A stretch of 64,000 bases of DNA from Gaertneriomyces semiglobifer. Its lineage: Eukaryota; Chytridiomycota; Chytridiomycetes; Spizellomycetales; Spizellomycetaceae. The DNA is taken from the NCBI GenBank assembly GCA_025558075.1, contig JAHLKF010000006.1, forward strand, positions 744,001 through 808,000, in the 5' to 3' direction. The position numbers were made by a program, and so were the translations under genes. The notes beneath the pieces are model-generated. The model was not told the DNA's origin. It saw nothing but the letters and a program-made list of their open reading frames with translations, and made no database searches. Shown here in pieces: positions 22,867-34,322 of this stretch (position 1 is its first letter; each line of letters starts with the position of its first letter).

Positions 22867-24582
22867 CTACCATGGCCAGAGTAAGGCCCACCATCTAAGC
22901 GCACGTGTAGGGACCACCTGGTTCACTTGAAGCAAGTAATCTTCTGCTCCTTTCCAATGTCCAGAACCCTTCAAGCGGTACTGAGCGGGACTAAATGTCC
23001 CTCGCTCCACCAGTCTCTTGAGAATTGGTTGATGCCATCGGGAAATTCTCGGCATGCATCCAATGTCCACCGCAAGGGAGTCCATGTAGGGCAAGGCAGG
23101 AATCTCGGTAGTAGCTAGCGACGAGTACTGATATTGGCGCGTCCACTCCGCATGCGCGGCGATTTCTTGCTTCATAACGTCTGTTGAAGGTAGAGCAACG
23201 TCCCCATTCCAGACAGCGGCCAACCAACGAGCTTGAAGCTCAGCCACTGCAGAATGAGACAGCCCATGAATGTGTCCAACAAACGCCAGCGTTGGATATT
23301 CAACTGAGATAATACGCTTGTACAAACCCATGCTGGGATGATCTGGCTCAGGCTGGCCCGTCATGCGACAGACTTCTTCAGGCGGAAGAAAGCCGAAACT
23401 TCTTTTGAACCCAGTGGCGAACACGACGAGATCTACTTCTTCCCTTTTACCATCAACGAATCCCACCGAATTTCCAGCAAACTTCCGGACTCCATTCCTC
23501 CAGAGCACCTTCTGCGTTCGTAACATTGGTCCCAATTGATCATTGACGACGGGGTTGATTGAAGTGGGGGGGATTTCAGCTCGAGGCACCCCGAAGCGTG
23601 TTAAGTCTCCTGTCATTACCCAGTTCATCAACTTCATGACCTTGTCAGTCAACCATGGCGGATTGGCAAGGGAATTCCGAGAATGCAAATGGTCCAGCGG
23701 TGTCCCGAATGGGGCAAACCTGGGGAACTGAAGACTATATGTTTAGAGTACCATTGCAATTACGAACCAAACCAACGCGAACTTACCAGCCAAATGCCAT
23801 GTCTACCAGATAGCAATACTTTCGCGGCATTCCCAGCCAAATCCACGGCGACGTCAGCGCCACTGTTGGCGACGCCAACAACGAGTGCCTTCCGATCTTT
23901 GTATGGCTCGAAACTGATATGAAGTGAGCAGCCAATCAATGGAGGACTTGCACATGACTTACGTTTTATATTCTGAGCTGTGTATCACATCTCCGGCGAA
24001 CGTCTCCAAGCCCTCGATTTGTGGGATGAACGGCACCTGGTTCTGCCCTACGCAGATAACCACTTTGTCAAATGTCCGCGACTCGCCATCGTGAGTCTCC
24101 AGAGTCCATTGATCTCCTTTCATGGGCTGAAGAGTTTTCACTGCAGCGCCAAAGCGTATGTGACGATGGAGGTCGAAATGACGGGCATAAGACTCTAGGT
24201 ACGCATAATAGGTATCATGTGGCATGTAGTCTGGGAGCTCTATACAAGTAAAAGTTCCAAAGCCATTCCAGCACACGAATATCCTGACAAAGTCCTACCC
24301 TTGGGCACCGGAAAATCGCTAAATCCCATTTGCGTCTTTGTCAAGTTCAACACGGTCTGCCGCATAACGGACGGTACAGACGCATCCTCCGTATATGTCC
24401 ACAAACCCCCAATTGTCGAGTTCCGTTCAAATACGGTGACTGCATAATTGACAGCAAGGAGCTCTTTTGCAGCAACCAGCCCCGAGACACCTTGGATGTG
24501 GCCGTCAGTGTCGGGAATAGGGTTCACATGCGAGAATGCGAGAGGACCTACCGGCACCAATGATGGCCACTTCCAAAGGCAT
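22867..24582 (-). CDS. flavin-containing monooxygenase
   Basis: Five exons (minus): 24582-24552, 24490-24299, 24239-23963, 23913-23787 and 23727-22867, giving 495 residues. The first exon is 31 nt, and intron 1 interrupts the glycine-11 codon of the FAD-binding motif IIGAGVSG (residues 7-14). The NADPH-binding site follows as VVGVANSGADVAVDLAG, and the FMO family motif as VVFATGFKRSF. Such enzymes oxygenate nucleophilic N or S atoms, or act as Baeyer-Villiger enzymes, using FAD and NADPH. Substrate cannot be told from sequence. Length is typical, and no membrane anchor is obvious. Confidence 0.9.
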
Positions 24583-24930
24583 TATTTACTTAGATCAAGG
24601 GTAAACTGTCACAATGAATGGACCTGGACAAGCTCCCACACCGTCTGTTACGACTGGGTAGTTGTCTACCTGCCGCGAAGCCAGGATGTGAGTGACATGG
24701 CGCTTTTGAGGAAAAAGCTGACGCGAAGGTGACCAACGAGTAATGAGCTACCATTGGTCCGATTCTTTATCGATTTCAGCACCTCGTGAGAACGAAACGG
24801 AAGTTACTGGAATGAACGCCAGCGGGTAAGGACTATATATTAAACACACATTTTAGGATATCACACTAACACGGGAAAGAGCCCATGAAACCTCTACTCG
24901 CACACCAAAAAGTCCGACTGGTCGGGAGGA
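24583..24930. other. short intergenic region upstream of the monooxygenase
   Basis: This holds the promoter side of the monooxygenase and the 3' flank of the Zn2Cys6 gene. The plus-strand open frames here are antisense extensions of the monooxygenase exons. No gene, repeat or RNA was seen. Confidence 0.5.
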
Positions 24931-26538
24931 TCAAGAAAAGTCAAAACCCACTTTCCAGTCTTCTCTTCGGGCCACTGAGCTAGGCCCAATATTAGGAGCT
25001 CCTACCATCGAACGGCCCGCATTCAAACTGCTGAGCCTCCTCTCAAGTTCGCGCTCAAATGCTTCTCGGCTAGATGTGTCGGGAAGGAAATTGCCAGAGT
25101 GATTTGCCCCACCAGTAGCGCCCTCCGATTGGTCCTCTCCAACTTCAGTGTATGTGTTCATCAACGCGGTCGCTTCGTCGTAGCCTTCAGGCGCCTCTAC
25201 AGAAGGTCCAGGCCCATATCCTCCAGGTGTCTCCCATGGTCGGAATCTCATGAAATGCTGTGATATGCTCATATTCATATTGAGGTTCACATTAAGGTTC
25301 ATACTTTTCAGCATCATCGGGTCATCGGGAACGGGCTCCATCGCCATTGGAAGATGTGAAAGTCGGGCTGGGTAATGCGGGAGATGATGGGGCGGGGGAT
25401 GATGGAGAGAAATGGGTCCAGGGCCACCAATAAGATAGCCACCGGCAGCTGTGTAGGGATGTAACCGGTTCTGAAATGGCATAGGATGGTGTAACGCAGG
25501 CGAAAAGGGAGCGGGACTGGCAGATGCACTGGCGGGCTCGCTCCGGGAGCCGCTACTGTTAGCGTCGGCTGAGCGAGGGGAACTCTGTTGGCTGGTGTCG
25601 CGCGAGTCCTTCCTGTCCTTTTGAGGACTCTTGGTTGTTGAGCCAGCACTCTCGCCTTTCGCTGGCACATCCTTATCAAGAACGGCGCTACAGAGTGTTG
25701 ATAACACTTGCAATTTGCTCCAGTTTGCGCGTTCGTTTTCGTCGTCACCTGTTCGCGGTGTGCTTGCTCTAGAATCGGTATCCCTTTCTGACGGCGCGGG
25801 GGCGATGTATAAATGATGGTATTGATGCGGAACGTAAGGCATCGCCCGCTGGTCAAACTCGGCAGCCATGGCTAGATGTGCTGGTGGCGTGTACATTGCG
25901 GCAATTGACGATCTGATAGCAGCTAGAGTTGGTAAATCCGCTGCTGATTTGTAGTCTTTGGTATCAAAGGCAGGGTTGGCCTGGAACTCGATATGACGAC
26001 CATGGGTTGGGTGTGTAAAATCGCCGTGTTGATCAGGAGCTACAGACACTGTTAATGCCAGTTCAACAAGACGCAAGGATTTTACATAGGCTACCTTCCG
26101 AGTTCTTCCGTTTATATGAACCTCGCTTCACACCCGCTACGTGGTCTGACATATTAGGCGCTTCCGTTTCAGCCGTTGGCAGTTAAAATGACCCACCTTT
26201 CGTTCTTTCCTTCCGTTCTGAATCGCGACAGGTGGAAGACAGGCCGAACTTCATGCATCTCATACATGGTCTTGCTTCATCACACTTTTTACACGCCTTT
26301 TGGCAATTGACTATGAGGATTTCATAATCGATGAGTAGATTGTCGCGCTTGACTTCAAAAAAAGGATCGCTTGCGTTCTCGCGCGACACATACCGCATGC
26401 GTTTTTGACTTGTATTCGCTTTGGTTTCTGTGTCGGAGGCGCGGTTGTGCCGGTACCCCCAGTTGCACGCATACTATGCGAAGCAGCCATAGGCGATGGT
26501 CTGTCGGCGGTGTATTTCTTCACGGCAGGGGATCGCAT
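24931..26538 (-). CDS. Zn2Cys6 fungal transcription factor
   Basis: Four exons (minus): 26538-26394, 26310-26197, 26136-26095 and 26039-24931, giving 469 residues. The binuclear cluster is complete once intron 1 is removed: Cys48, Cys51, Cys58, Cys64, Cys67 and Cys76 with spacing C-x2-C-x6-C-x5-C-x2-C-x8-C (NACVNCQKACKKCDEARPC and following). The segment RKERTKAGVKRGSYKRK after the cluster is the basic linker seen in one fungal subgroup. The remainder is low-complexity, rich in His/Pro (LHHPPPHHLPHYP), Ser and Asn/Met (NLNVNLNMNM), and probably acts as a disordered regulatory region. It is a nuclear DNA-binding regulator with unknown targets; no fungal-specific middle homology domain is recognised. 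The 42-nt exon 3 relies on phase and on the conserved linker. Confidence 0.9.
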
Positions 26539-27629
26539 AATTTTACTCTTTGAGAGCTTCTGGACGTGTTTCACAGTCTAACTATGGATAATGCACAGTG
26601 CGCCCGGCGAGATAAAATCCCCTTCACCATCACACGGTCAGTCCTCCAAAGCTCTCTCTCCTCGCCAACGCCTGCGTGGTATCCTCGGTATACGCTTGCG
26701 TCCAATAATAACCATACGCAGGCCGCCTAAACTTTCGCTTGGCCCTTTCTGATCCTCGGCGCCGGGAGGGGTTAGGGTTACGTGTCGACGCGGTCCCGCG
26801 TGTTTCCGCGACGGCCTTTTTGACTTTTACTGAATATGTTGATTCATAGTGCGAAGGAGAACATGTTGATTGATGAGGGAAGGTGGGATTGCACTGGGGT
26901 GCACGCACGGAGCGAAGGGTAGTTCTGTGATCTACCGATTGCAGGTAGAGAATGCACGGCGAGAGGAGTATCGTTGGTCGAATCGACTCTTCCTGGAAGA
27001 AACCGAGCGGACATGTGTCCGTTGAGTGCCGCCCCCATTCGATGATCAACCATCTGTTCTACTCCAGCAGGAATGCGAGATTTGCCATCAGGTTGACTGA
27101 CGGCCTAGCTATATTGCCTTCAGTTTCAATTCACAACGGCGGCAACGACGCGTCCATCCGTCAGTCATCCCCGCGGAAAGTGGTTTGCATTGCACCATGC
27201 ATTACCTGCCACTGGTTCTTGTAACGGGCAATATAAGAGAGTACGTGTTGCCAGCTTCAAGTGCCCGCTGCAGGAGCTCAAGATTCTACATTGAGCAGAG
27301 CACCCACAACAATTGATCGTTGGTGTTGGAAAAACTGCACAGCGACTGAATTGAAGCGAATGGGACCTGTAGATCTATGGCTCATACGTTAACTAACCTG
27401 AGCTGATTGCAAACCTCACTGTTCCTGTCGCTGCCCTCGTCTCACACTCTCAGGCCCAACGTTCGCTGCCGTCGCCTGTTAATGATTACATAATAACTTT
27501 ATGTTGTGCTATTAATAAAGATTATCTCGTGGGTTTCAATTGACATTTAAAGGCCCCGCGATAAGTTATTCAAGCGACTCTGAACAGCGACACCGACGCC
27601 GGAACCGCAGAGGACGAGCCATTATCGAC
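26539..27629. other. intergenic region with telomere-like box
   Basis: This lies between the divergent Zn2Cys6 and carrier-like genes. A GGGGTTAGGGTTACG stretch near 26768-26782 contains two near-perfect TTAGGG units (complement AACCCTAACCCC), which may be a telo-box-like promoter element or chance. Open frames on the minus strand (27049-26630) are Ser/Thr/Arg-rich without family signal. No gene was accepted. Confidence 0.4.
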
Positions 27630-28523
27630 ATGCCGTCCGCTCCCTCTACGGAGGAGTCCACCAAAACCACTGGATCCTCTACGCCGAGAGCGTCCGCATC
27701 GGCAGGAGACGCGGACGGGCGTGTAGTTAAGGGACGGTTTGCGAAAGTTGTCTGTGGCGAAATAGCGAGCGGCGTGACGGCTGCCTTCCTTGTATCTCCA
27801 TTCATCAAGATTATTGATGCAAGCATATTTGCCAATGCTAGTGGACGCCAAGCGCTTGTGCCCGCCATTGCTTCGGGGCTCAAAGATTTGCTGTTTCGAC
27901 CAGCATATTTCTTCAAGCAGTTGCCATTCATTTGTGTTCTGGGCGTTTACTCTGCAACATATTGCGTCGCAAATGTAGTCCAGGCTATTTGCGATCATCA
28001 GCTGCACGTGGATTGGTTCTGGCCAAAGTTCATCGCTTCCAGTATAACCAATGTTTCCGCATCGGTCGCCAAAGATGCTTATTTTACCCGGGCATTTGCG
28101 AAGATTCCCTCTCCTGGCATGACTATTTCCAATCGTCCTGTACCTGTCGTCAGCAACGTTCTCTACGCTACGCGCGATTCTGTCACGATATTCGCATCTT
28201 TCAACCTTCCACCGATGGTTGCCCAGCATCTCCATAGAAGCATGGGTGTGAGCCAGCCCACAGCAGAGACATTTGCGCAACTTTTCACACCGTGCGCTGT
28301 ACAGTTTGCTACCGCACCATTACATCTCGTCGGCATGGATTTGTACAATCGACCGAATACCGCAAGCATAACCACATGGCCTGACAGAATAGCATTCGTA
28401 CGACGAGAATATCTAAAGACAGCCCTTGCGCGATGTGGGAGGATTTTCCCGGCATATGGTATTGGAGGCGTTGCTAATAAAGCATTACGTGAACGAAGCC
28501 ATGCATGGGCGTTGGACCAGTAA
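27630..28523 (+). CDS. mitochondrial-carrier-like membrane protein
   Basis: This is a 297-residue protein from ATG 27630 (MPSAPSTEESTKTTG); the frame is also open 30 codons upstream without an ATG. After a disordered Ser/Thr-rich N-terminus come about six hydrophobic segments in pairs, for example EIASGVTAAFLVSPFIKIID, AYFFKQLPFICVLGVYSATY and VQFATAPLHLVGMDLY. The pattern resembles the SLC25-like fold, but the canonical PxD/ExxK/R signature is poorly preserved; SPFIKIID, RAFAKIP and APLHLVGMD are the only near-matches. I recognise it as similar to fungal mitochondrial-carrier-like proteins of unknown substrate. Location in the inner mitochondrial membrane is inferred. Confidence 0.6.
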   Translation: MPSAPSTEESTKTTGSSTPRASASAGDADGRVVKGRFAKVVCGEIASGVTAAFLVSPFIKIIDASIFANASGRQALVPAIASGLKDLLFRPAYFFKQLPFICVLGVYSATYCVANVVQAICDHQLHVDWFWPKFIASSITNVSASVAKDAYFTRAFAKIPSPGMTISNRPVPVVSNVLYATRDSVTIFASFNLPPMVAQHLHRSMGVSQPTAETFAQLFTPCAVQFATAPLHLVGMDLYNRPNTASITTWPDRIAFVRREYLKTALARCGRIFPAYGIGGVANKALRERSHAWALDQ

Positions 28524-28903
28524 TAGAAGTAGTGGGGTGATCCGATAGTTGTACTTTCTAGTCTGGATGGATAATAGCCCTATATCCTGCCGCACGGTAT
28601 GCTGCTATAAATAGAGACGGAAGCCTTCTGTGGAATAACGGTCAGTTCGCAATGCCAGTTAAAGTTGCGCCGACGAGCGACTGCGACGCGTCTTCGTCTT
28701 GGCCGGCACACGAAACACTCGGTCGGAGTGATAGACGCTTTCTTTTTAGCCACTGAATGCAACGTGCACCTACCGCATCTCACGTCTCCTAGAGGGGGAA
28801 GGAAAAGGGCGAAGAGTAGAAGGAACGCAGGGAGCATAAGAAAGATTGGTGGTTCCAGGACCTGCTGCTGTCCACCATCTACTCAGTTTAGTCAAACTTC
28901 AAT
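28524..28903. other. 5' flank of the Sel1-repeat gene
   Basis: The flank contains an ATG at 28652 followed by 34 open codons, and another open frame through 28846-28990. One of these may be a 5' exon of the Sel1-repeat gene, but I found no junction that keeps phase with good splice signals. There is no other gene. Confidence 0.35.
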
Positions 28904-30774
28904 ATGGACACCTGCACCCTCAAGACACAGTGCAATCGTCCAACGCTGCGCTCGCTTGTACGTGTTCAACTTGGTACCCAAGCTCTAACTCACGAGAAGG
29001 ATGTGGTCAAAGCGAGAAGATACTTTCAACGAGCCTCGGAGGAAGGTTGCGTCCTTGCTCTAGCGTTGTGTGCCTTCTTTCGCGAATTCGGCTTGGAAAA
29101 GGGCATCTCCGACACAGCTTCGCTGAAGCCGGTGATCGAAAGGGAAGATTACCAGGAGGCAGAAAGGTGGGTTCGCGCATTCTACCGAGATCGCTCGCGT
29201 CATCGAATGCTGATGACCTCGCCATTCGTAGACTTTATATGACTGCAGCTGCTCAAGGCTGCGGGGTTGCGCAAGCGCGGCTTGCGTTTTTGAAAACGCA
29301 TGGGCGCCCAGGAATAGTGATCGACCTCTCGGTTGCCGAACAAATGCGAAAGTTATGTGCAGCACAAGGCGCCACCGCCATTCGCTGGTTGCAACTTGTT
29401 GCGAGCAGTGGCCTTGCGTCTGCACAGTTTTGTCTTGCTCTCTGCTATTACAACGGTATCGCCGTGCCCGAGAATGACGTGGAAGCTTTCCACTGGTGTG
29501 TGAAAGCGGCTGATCAAGGACACGCCGGAGCGCAAAACGTGCTTGGGAACCTGTACACGGAAGGAAGTGGATGCGCAAAGGATCCAGTACAAGGGCTGCG
29601 ATGGTACATCCGTGGCGCCGAGCAAAGGGAAGCGGCTGCTATTTACAACATTGGAACATTGTTCGAAAGGGGTGTTGCTGTTGCACATGACGAGCGACAG
29701 GCATTTGGATGGTACCTAAGAGCTGCGCGCTACGGTAGCATCAATGCTCAGAATGTAATTGGGATTTTTTACGAGCAAGGGATTGCTGGCACGGACGAGA
29801 ATGGCGATCTATCTCAAAACCCGACACGGGCAGCCGACCACTACCGGATCGCCGCCGAAAGCGGTCACCCTCACGCACAGTACAATCTAGCACGATGCCA
29901 CCACGACGGTTTCGGAGTCCTTAAAAGCAACATATTGGCGCTGGAGTGGTTCCAGCGTGCGGCGCTCCAAGGACACGCATTATCCCAGTTTTCTATGGCG
30001 ATCTGTCTGGAACGAGGCATAGGCACTATTCAAGACGTCGAGAAGGCAAAGGAACAATATTGGCGTGCTGCTGAAAATGAAATCGCCGAGGCCGCCAAGA
30101 GGTTGGCTACTTATACTGTGTTAGAGTATTTGACTCCTGCGCGGGTTCTTCTGTTTGCGCGTGCTCGGACAGCAGCATCCAAAACGTGCACCCCGTCCCT
30201 TGCTGGTATCTGGAGCCTGCCCCCGGAGCTGATCGACTACATCCTTACCTTCTTGAATCCGCGTCAGATAGTGCCGCCAAACGTTGCCCGGTCCCTGCGA
30301 CAGATTGCCGGTGACCGCCGGACACTTTCTACCAATAGGTTACGAAGTAAGGACCACCTGTTGCGGGTCCTAGGGATGGAGGCTTTCGCTATTCACAACG
30401 GCGACTGCGAATGCGCTCCCGGTCAGTGCTCTCGCATATCCCATGTTGTAGAAACACTGGACGGCGATTGGGCGCCAATCCGCACTGTTGAAGAGGTTGC
30501 AGCTGAGTTGAAAGAAGAGGAGCGGGATATCCGACCCATGGAATCGGATAGCCCTCTTATGATTGATACCTACGATGCTTTGGTTGTTGAGGACCCAGAA
30601 GCGCTCACCCCTACCATTGCGTCTGCTGCCGAACCGTGGTCACATCAATCCTTCTATTCCTCCTACAACTCGTCATCTCCTTCCTCCAGCACGAATGCAT
30701 CGACCTCCATCATGGCCTCCCCTATATCTCCTGCACCTTACCCTTTTCCAAAGGGTAGTAGTGGTAACAGATAG
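28904..30774 (+). CDS. Sel1-repeat protein with F-box-like segment
   Basis: Exons are 28904-29166 and 29232-30774 (junction phase 2), giving about 601 residues from the first in-frame ATG. At least seven Sel1-like repeats (TPR-related alpha-alpha units) run from about residue 25 to 400, for example AFHWCVKAADQGHAGAQNVL, GWYLRAARYGSINAQNVI and ALEWFQRAALQGHALSQFSM. A segment WSLPPELIDYILTFLNPRQI follows, with the spacing of an F-box-like motif, and then a Cys-containing stretch and a Ser/Pro-rich tail. Sel1 repeats are adaptor modules; with an F-box this could be a substrate receptor for an SCF ubiquitin ligase, which is inference. The 5' end is uncertain and one or more upstream exons may exist. 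Confidence 0.75.
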
Positions 30775-31589
30775 GGGCAGAGTAGTCAGGTACATATGTA
30801 GCATATATAGTGAATTCCGACTAGTAGTAGTTTCGGGCGTATTATAGATTACACCATATCATTAAGTAATATCAGTGTACATAGTATCATATCTTCCAGT
30901 TGAGGTTGTCTAATAACGACGTTGCCTCTACCTCACCTTTACTGGTCTCACCTACAGCAATGACGGCCTCCAGAATCCAGCTCAACGGCGGTATGATGAT
31001 TGTGAAGTATAACACAGGAAAGGTTAATATGTCTTGACGGCCAAGGAATTGTGGTTTTTACCGCGTGGTGTGACGAGCAGACCGCCTCCGACAACAAAAC
31101 TGCCACTCGCAGCAGCGACGTTTGAGTTGATACGACAGACAGCATTGCAAGAAACACATGGCATCAAGGAACTAGGTCAAGGAGTCAGGCCTCAAACGGA
31201 AGCACCCCTCCACATACTCCAGTACGAGGCCGTGAAGCTGAAGTTGGACCTGGCAGCGCGTCCAGATGCCCTTTTGGACCCTTCCTGCATCGCCAGTGCG
31301 AACACCGAGCGACAAAGAATTTGATCTGCAGCATCGGGACTCTGGCTACGCTGCTGGAAGCCTCGACGGGTATGTATACTGGTGATCTGTAGATCGTCGG
31401 TTGTCTATATTTGGACGATCTGCGCGGAGTTTCGCAGTCGCCGTCGACTACCACTTTGAGGGCCGCTGTTAACTGAAAGTCTCCTTATCGTCTCTCTTCT
31501 GCGTCAGTAGGCATCCCACCCAAGGGATCCTGTACAAAGCAAGCGAACCAATTCAAAACGCTCCATCGGCGTTACCAACCGCAGGAGTG
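30775..31589 (+). other. intergenic region with a possible small two-exon gene
   Basis: An ATG at 30960 opens MTASRIQLNGGMMI. If GTGAAG...CCAAG (45 nt) is removed, the frame joins one running to a TGA at 31324 with natural composition (for example LQYEAVKLKLDLAARPDALL), giving about 105 residues. On the minus strand, other frames with splice-like signals (GTATGT...CTAG) are also open, so neither reading is secure. No family is recognised. The rest should be the promoter of the WD40 gene. Confidence 0.3.
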
Positions 31590-34220
31590 ATGGATAGTTT
31601 TTGGAGTGCTACCCTGTCTGTATTCCGCGGGCCTGGGGGCTCGCCATTGAACGAGAAGGCACGAGAATCTCGACCAGGCAGCCCTTGGCGACAGCTTTCC
31701 AACTCGTCCTTATTAGCTGCTTCGAAAACTTCTCAAGCACCGGAGATCTTACCATTACAGTTACCTGTAAAGTCGCTGACGCCCAGCAATACCATTACAT
31801 GCATCGCACGCTTTAATGATGCTCTTTTTCTGGGAACTGAGGGTGGCGTGATATTCCAATCAGATATTCCCACGGACATCGTTTCGCCGCGCTCATTCGG
31901 CGACAGTTCTCACCATGCCGTCACGGCCTTGGCTTGTACTCATAGGCGCTTGTTTGCGGGGTATCACGACGGATCACTTCGTTCATTCAGTTTGTCTCCC
32001 ACAACCAACGGTTCTGGTAATCGATCTATAGCAGCTGCTCACACAGGACCCATCACAGCAATATGTGTCACTGAAGATAAGCGCTTGTACACTTCTGGAG
32101 AAGATGGTTCCATCAATGAATGGGACCCTCGTTCGCTTCGACGCAAATGGATTTTACCGGGACACCGAGGTCGAGTCAACGCGCTTTGTACGTCGGGTGG
32201 TAAGGTCTTCTCGTCTGGAGAAGAAGGCGAGATCCACGTATGGGACATGAGCACCGGACGTTGTGTTGCAACGTACCAAGATCATAACGAGCATATTCTG
32301 GCGCTGTGCTTAGGACGAGATCTGTTGTATTCGGCGGCTCGGGACGGTATCATCAAGGTCGTAGACACTTCTACTGGCCAGTGCCTGCGCTCATTGAACG
32401 GGCACAACAGACGCCCAGTACGGGCGATATGCTTAGCGAAAGGCAAACTTTACAGTGCTGGAGATGATGGGGCCATTTTGGAATGGGATGTTAAGGCCGC
32501 GAAAATCCTCAGAACAATTAGCTCAGGCGAGGGATCTATCGTGGGTCTCACCAGTGGAGGGCACGGGAAGCTCTTATATGCATCAGCTGAGGAAGGCGTA
32601 AAATATTGGGACATTGCAGGAGGCACTCTGGATTCGGCAACTGCTGCGGAGAACTCGGTCCGTGACAGCGCCCCGCCGTCACCTCCGCTATCACCCCACC
32701 TCCATGCGAGTTTCGCAGAAGCTGAATTACGGCCCGCAGATAGCGTGAGCAACCGGCCGGATGGGACCGAGAGCGTGGTTAGCTCTCATGATGTTGTGCC
32801 TACTGCGGATGAAGTGGTGCGATTGCGGGCCCAATTGACGAAAGCGCAAGATGTAGCAGCCAAGCACACGCGGCAGAGTGTACTGCTCAAGAGCGAGCTG
32901 AACGCTGCACGTGCTGAGGTCAAAGAGTTACGGAGCCAACTGCAAGAGGCTCAAGAGAGTATACTGAATGTCACAGACTTGGAGAATGAATTGGCGGCGG
33001 CCAAGGAACTGCTGGTGTCATATAAAACAGAGCTTCACATGACACAGGAAGCGTATCAAGCTGCGTTGGACTACTTACGCCGGTGTGCGGATCGCAACTG
33101 GTTAGAGATTGAAAAGGACATTGACGGTTTACAATGCTTAGTCCAGCAATCCGCAGTGAATGCAAGCGATCTGTTTGTGGCTGAAAGTTTAGAGAAGTTC
33201 ATGCCGCCGAGGAAAATAGACCGAGCATGGGACTTGGATTCGGAATTTGACTCTGATGTGGATCTGGACGGTGGATACGTCTCTGATGTCGCGCCAAGGA
33301 CTCCAATTGAGGCCGGAACTCTGCTTTCAACAAGTGACATGGTTGATAACGATGAAAACCAGCTGGAAGAGCAGTCAACCGACGATGAAGCCACGTCTGA
33401 CATATTAGCACCGTCGGTCATTGTTAAGGCACACAGAGTTCTCCCGGATGGAAGCATTCTGATCACGGCTGACTCGCGGCCTCCATCGCCAACAATTGTG
33501 GTGGATGGATTCGAATCAACCTCTGCCACACCTGCCAATGGTCGACGCCCGAGCTCAGATTACTTACCTTCCGCACGGGCGCTGAATCCTACCCACGCGG
33601 CCACAGCTGCCAGACTTCTGCGGGCGTACTCGCCGGATCCATCGAAACCGGGTGTCTACCGTGATACTGTCAGTGGTGCGAGCAGCTGGCTCAAACCATT
33701 ACAATCATGGGTGGAGCACCTCGGTGAATCTTTCAATGACCCGCGGAGTGCTCATGGCGGCAATTACATGAGTGGAGAGGCACAGACAACGAAGAGTACT
33801 CTTTCTGTCATTTCTGAGGATGCATCTACCACATCCCGCCCAGCTGTAGTTCGTGTCCGGCAAAAAGATGTGTACAGGTTTGACGATGGTGCCGATCAGC
33901 GCAACCTACTCGATGACCTTGACGATGATCTTGCAAGTATTATTCGTAGTTCAGCGTCAGTCAAGCAGAGGCCGCGGATAAACACGCCAAACCGTGAAAG
34001 CGGGAGGCGTCCAGTCCGCGAGACTGCTAAGCGCATCTCCGGACCACCTGATAGCGCGATCGACATGACGCAGGACTTCCAACAGGCGCTTGATCATTCA
34101 AGCTCAACTCACAAGCGACGAGTGTCCAGCCATTTGGAGAAAGTGGCGAATGTTCTGGAGAATGTTGTTGAGGATCCCTGGAGCCTCGTTTCTGGTTGGA
34201 TCAAACGCAGCAATGAATGA
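31590..34220 (+). CDS. WD40-repeat protein with coiled coil and long acidic tail
   Basis: This is an 876-residue, single-exon protein starting MDSFWSATL. Residues about 65-330 contain five to six WD40-like blades, for example LYTSGEDGSINEWDPRSL, VFSSGEEGEIHVWDMSTG, LYSAARDGIIKVVDTSTG and LYSAGDDGAILEWDVKAA, enough for most of one propeller. Residues about 410-500 form a coiled coil (ELNAARAEVKELRSQLQEA). The C-terminal 370 residues are Asp/Ser/Thr-rich and probably disordered, with a WW-like fragment (DTVSGASSWLKPLQSWVEHL) of uncertain meaning. I recognise no specific family. A scaffold role is inferred from the domain mix. No introns were detected, unlike most neighbours. Confidence 0.8.
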   Translation: MDSFWSATLSVFRGPGGSPLNEKARESRPGSPWRQLSNSSLLAASKTSQAPEILPLQLPVKSLTPSNTITCIARFNDALFLGTEGGVIFQSDIPTDIVSPRSFGDSSHHAVTALACTHRRLFAGYHDGSLRSFSLSPTTNGSGNRSIAAAHTGPITAICVTEDKRLYTSGEDGSINEWDPRSLRRKWILPGHRGRVNALCTSGGKVFSSGEEGEIHVWDMSTGRCVATYQDHNEHILALCLGRDLLYSAARDGIIKVVDTSTGQCLRSLNGHNRRPVRAICLAKGKLYSAGDDGAILEWDVKAAKILRTISSGEGSIVGLTSGGHGKLLYASAEEGVKYWDIAGGTLDSATAAENSVRDSAPPSPPLSPHLHASFAEAELRPADSVSNRPDGTESVVSSHDVVPTADEVVRLRAQLTKAQDVAAKHTRQSVLLKSELNAARAEVKELRSQLQEAQESILNVTDLENELAAAKELLVSYKTELHMTQEAYQAALDYLRRCADRNWLEIEKDIDGLQCLVQQSAVNASDLFVAESLEKFMPPRKIDRAWDLDSEFDSDVDLDGGYVSDVAPRTPIEAGTLLSTSDMVDNDENQLEEQSTDDEATSDILAPSVIVKAHRVLPDGSILITADSRPPSPTIVVDGFESTSATPANGRRPSSDYLPSARALNPTHAATAARLLRAYSPDPSKPGVYRDTVSGASSWLKPLQSWVEHLGESFNDPRSAHGGNYMSGEAQTTKSTLSVISEDASTTSRPAVVRVRQKDVYRFDDGADQRNLLDDLDDDLASIIRSSASVKQRPRINTPNRESGRRPVRETAKRISGPPDSAIDMTQDFQQALDHSSSTHKRRVSSHLEKVANVLENVVEDPWSLVSGWIKRSNE

Positions 34221-34322
34221 AGTCCACCTTGCATCATGGTGTGCCTGATTCCATATAGAAGTTACGCATTACTTTTCAATTTTTAGTCCGTATAAGTGCA
34301 CAATTAATACAGTTTAATATTG

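Noticed and set aside
26630..27049. 139-codon minus-strand frame upstream of the Zn2Cys6 gene
   Set aside because: Ser/Thr/Arg/Pro-rich random-looking product and no connection to the cluster exon.
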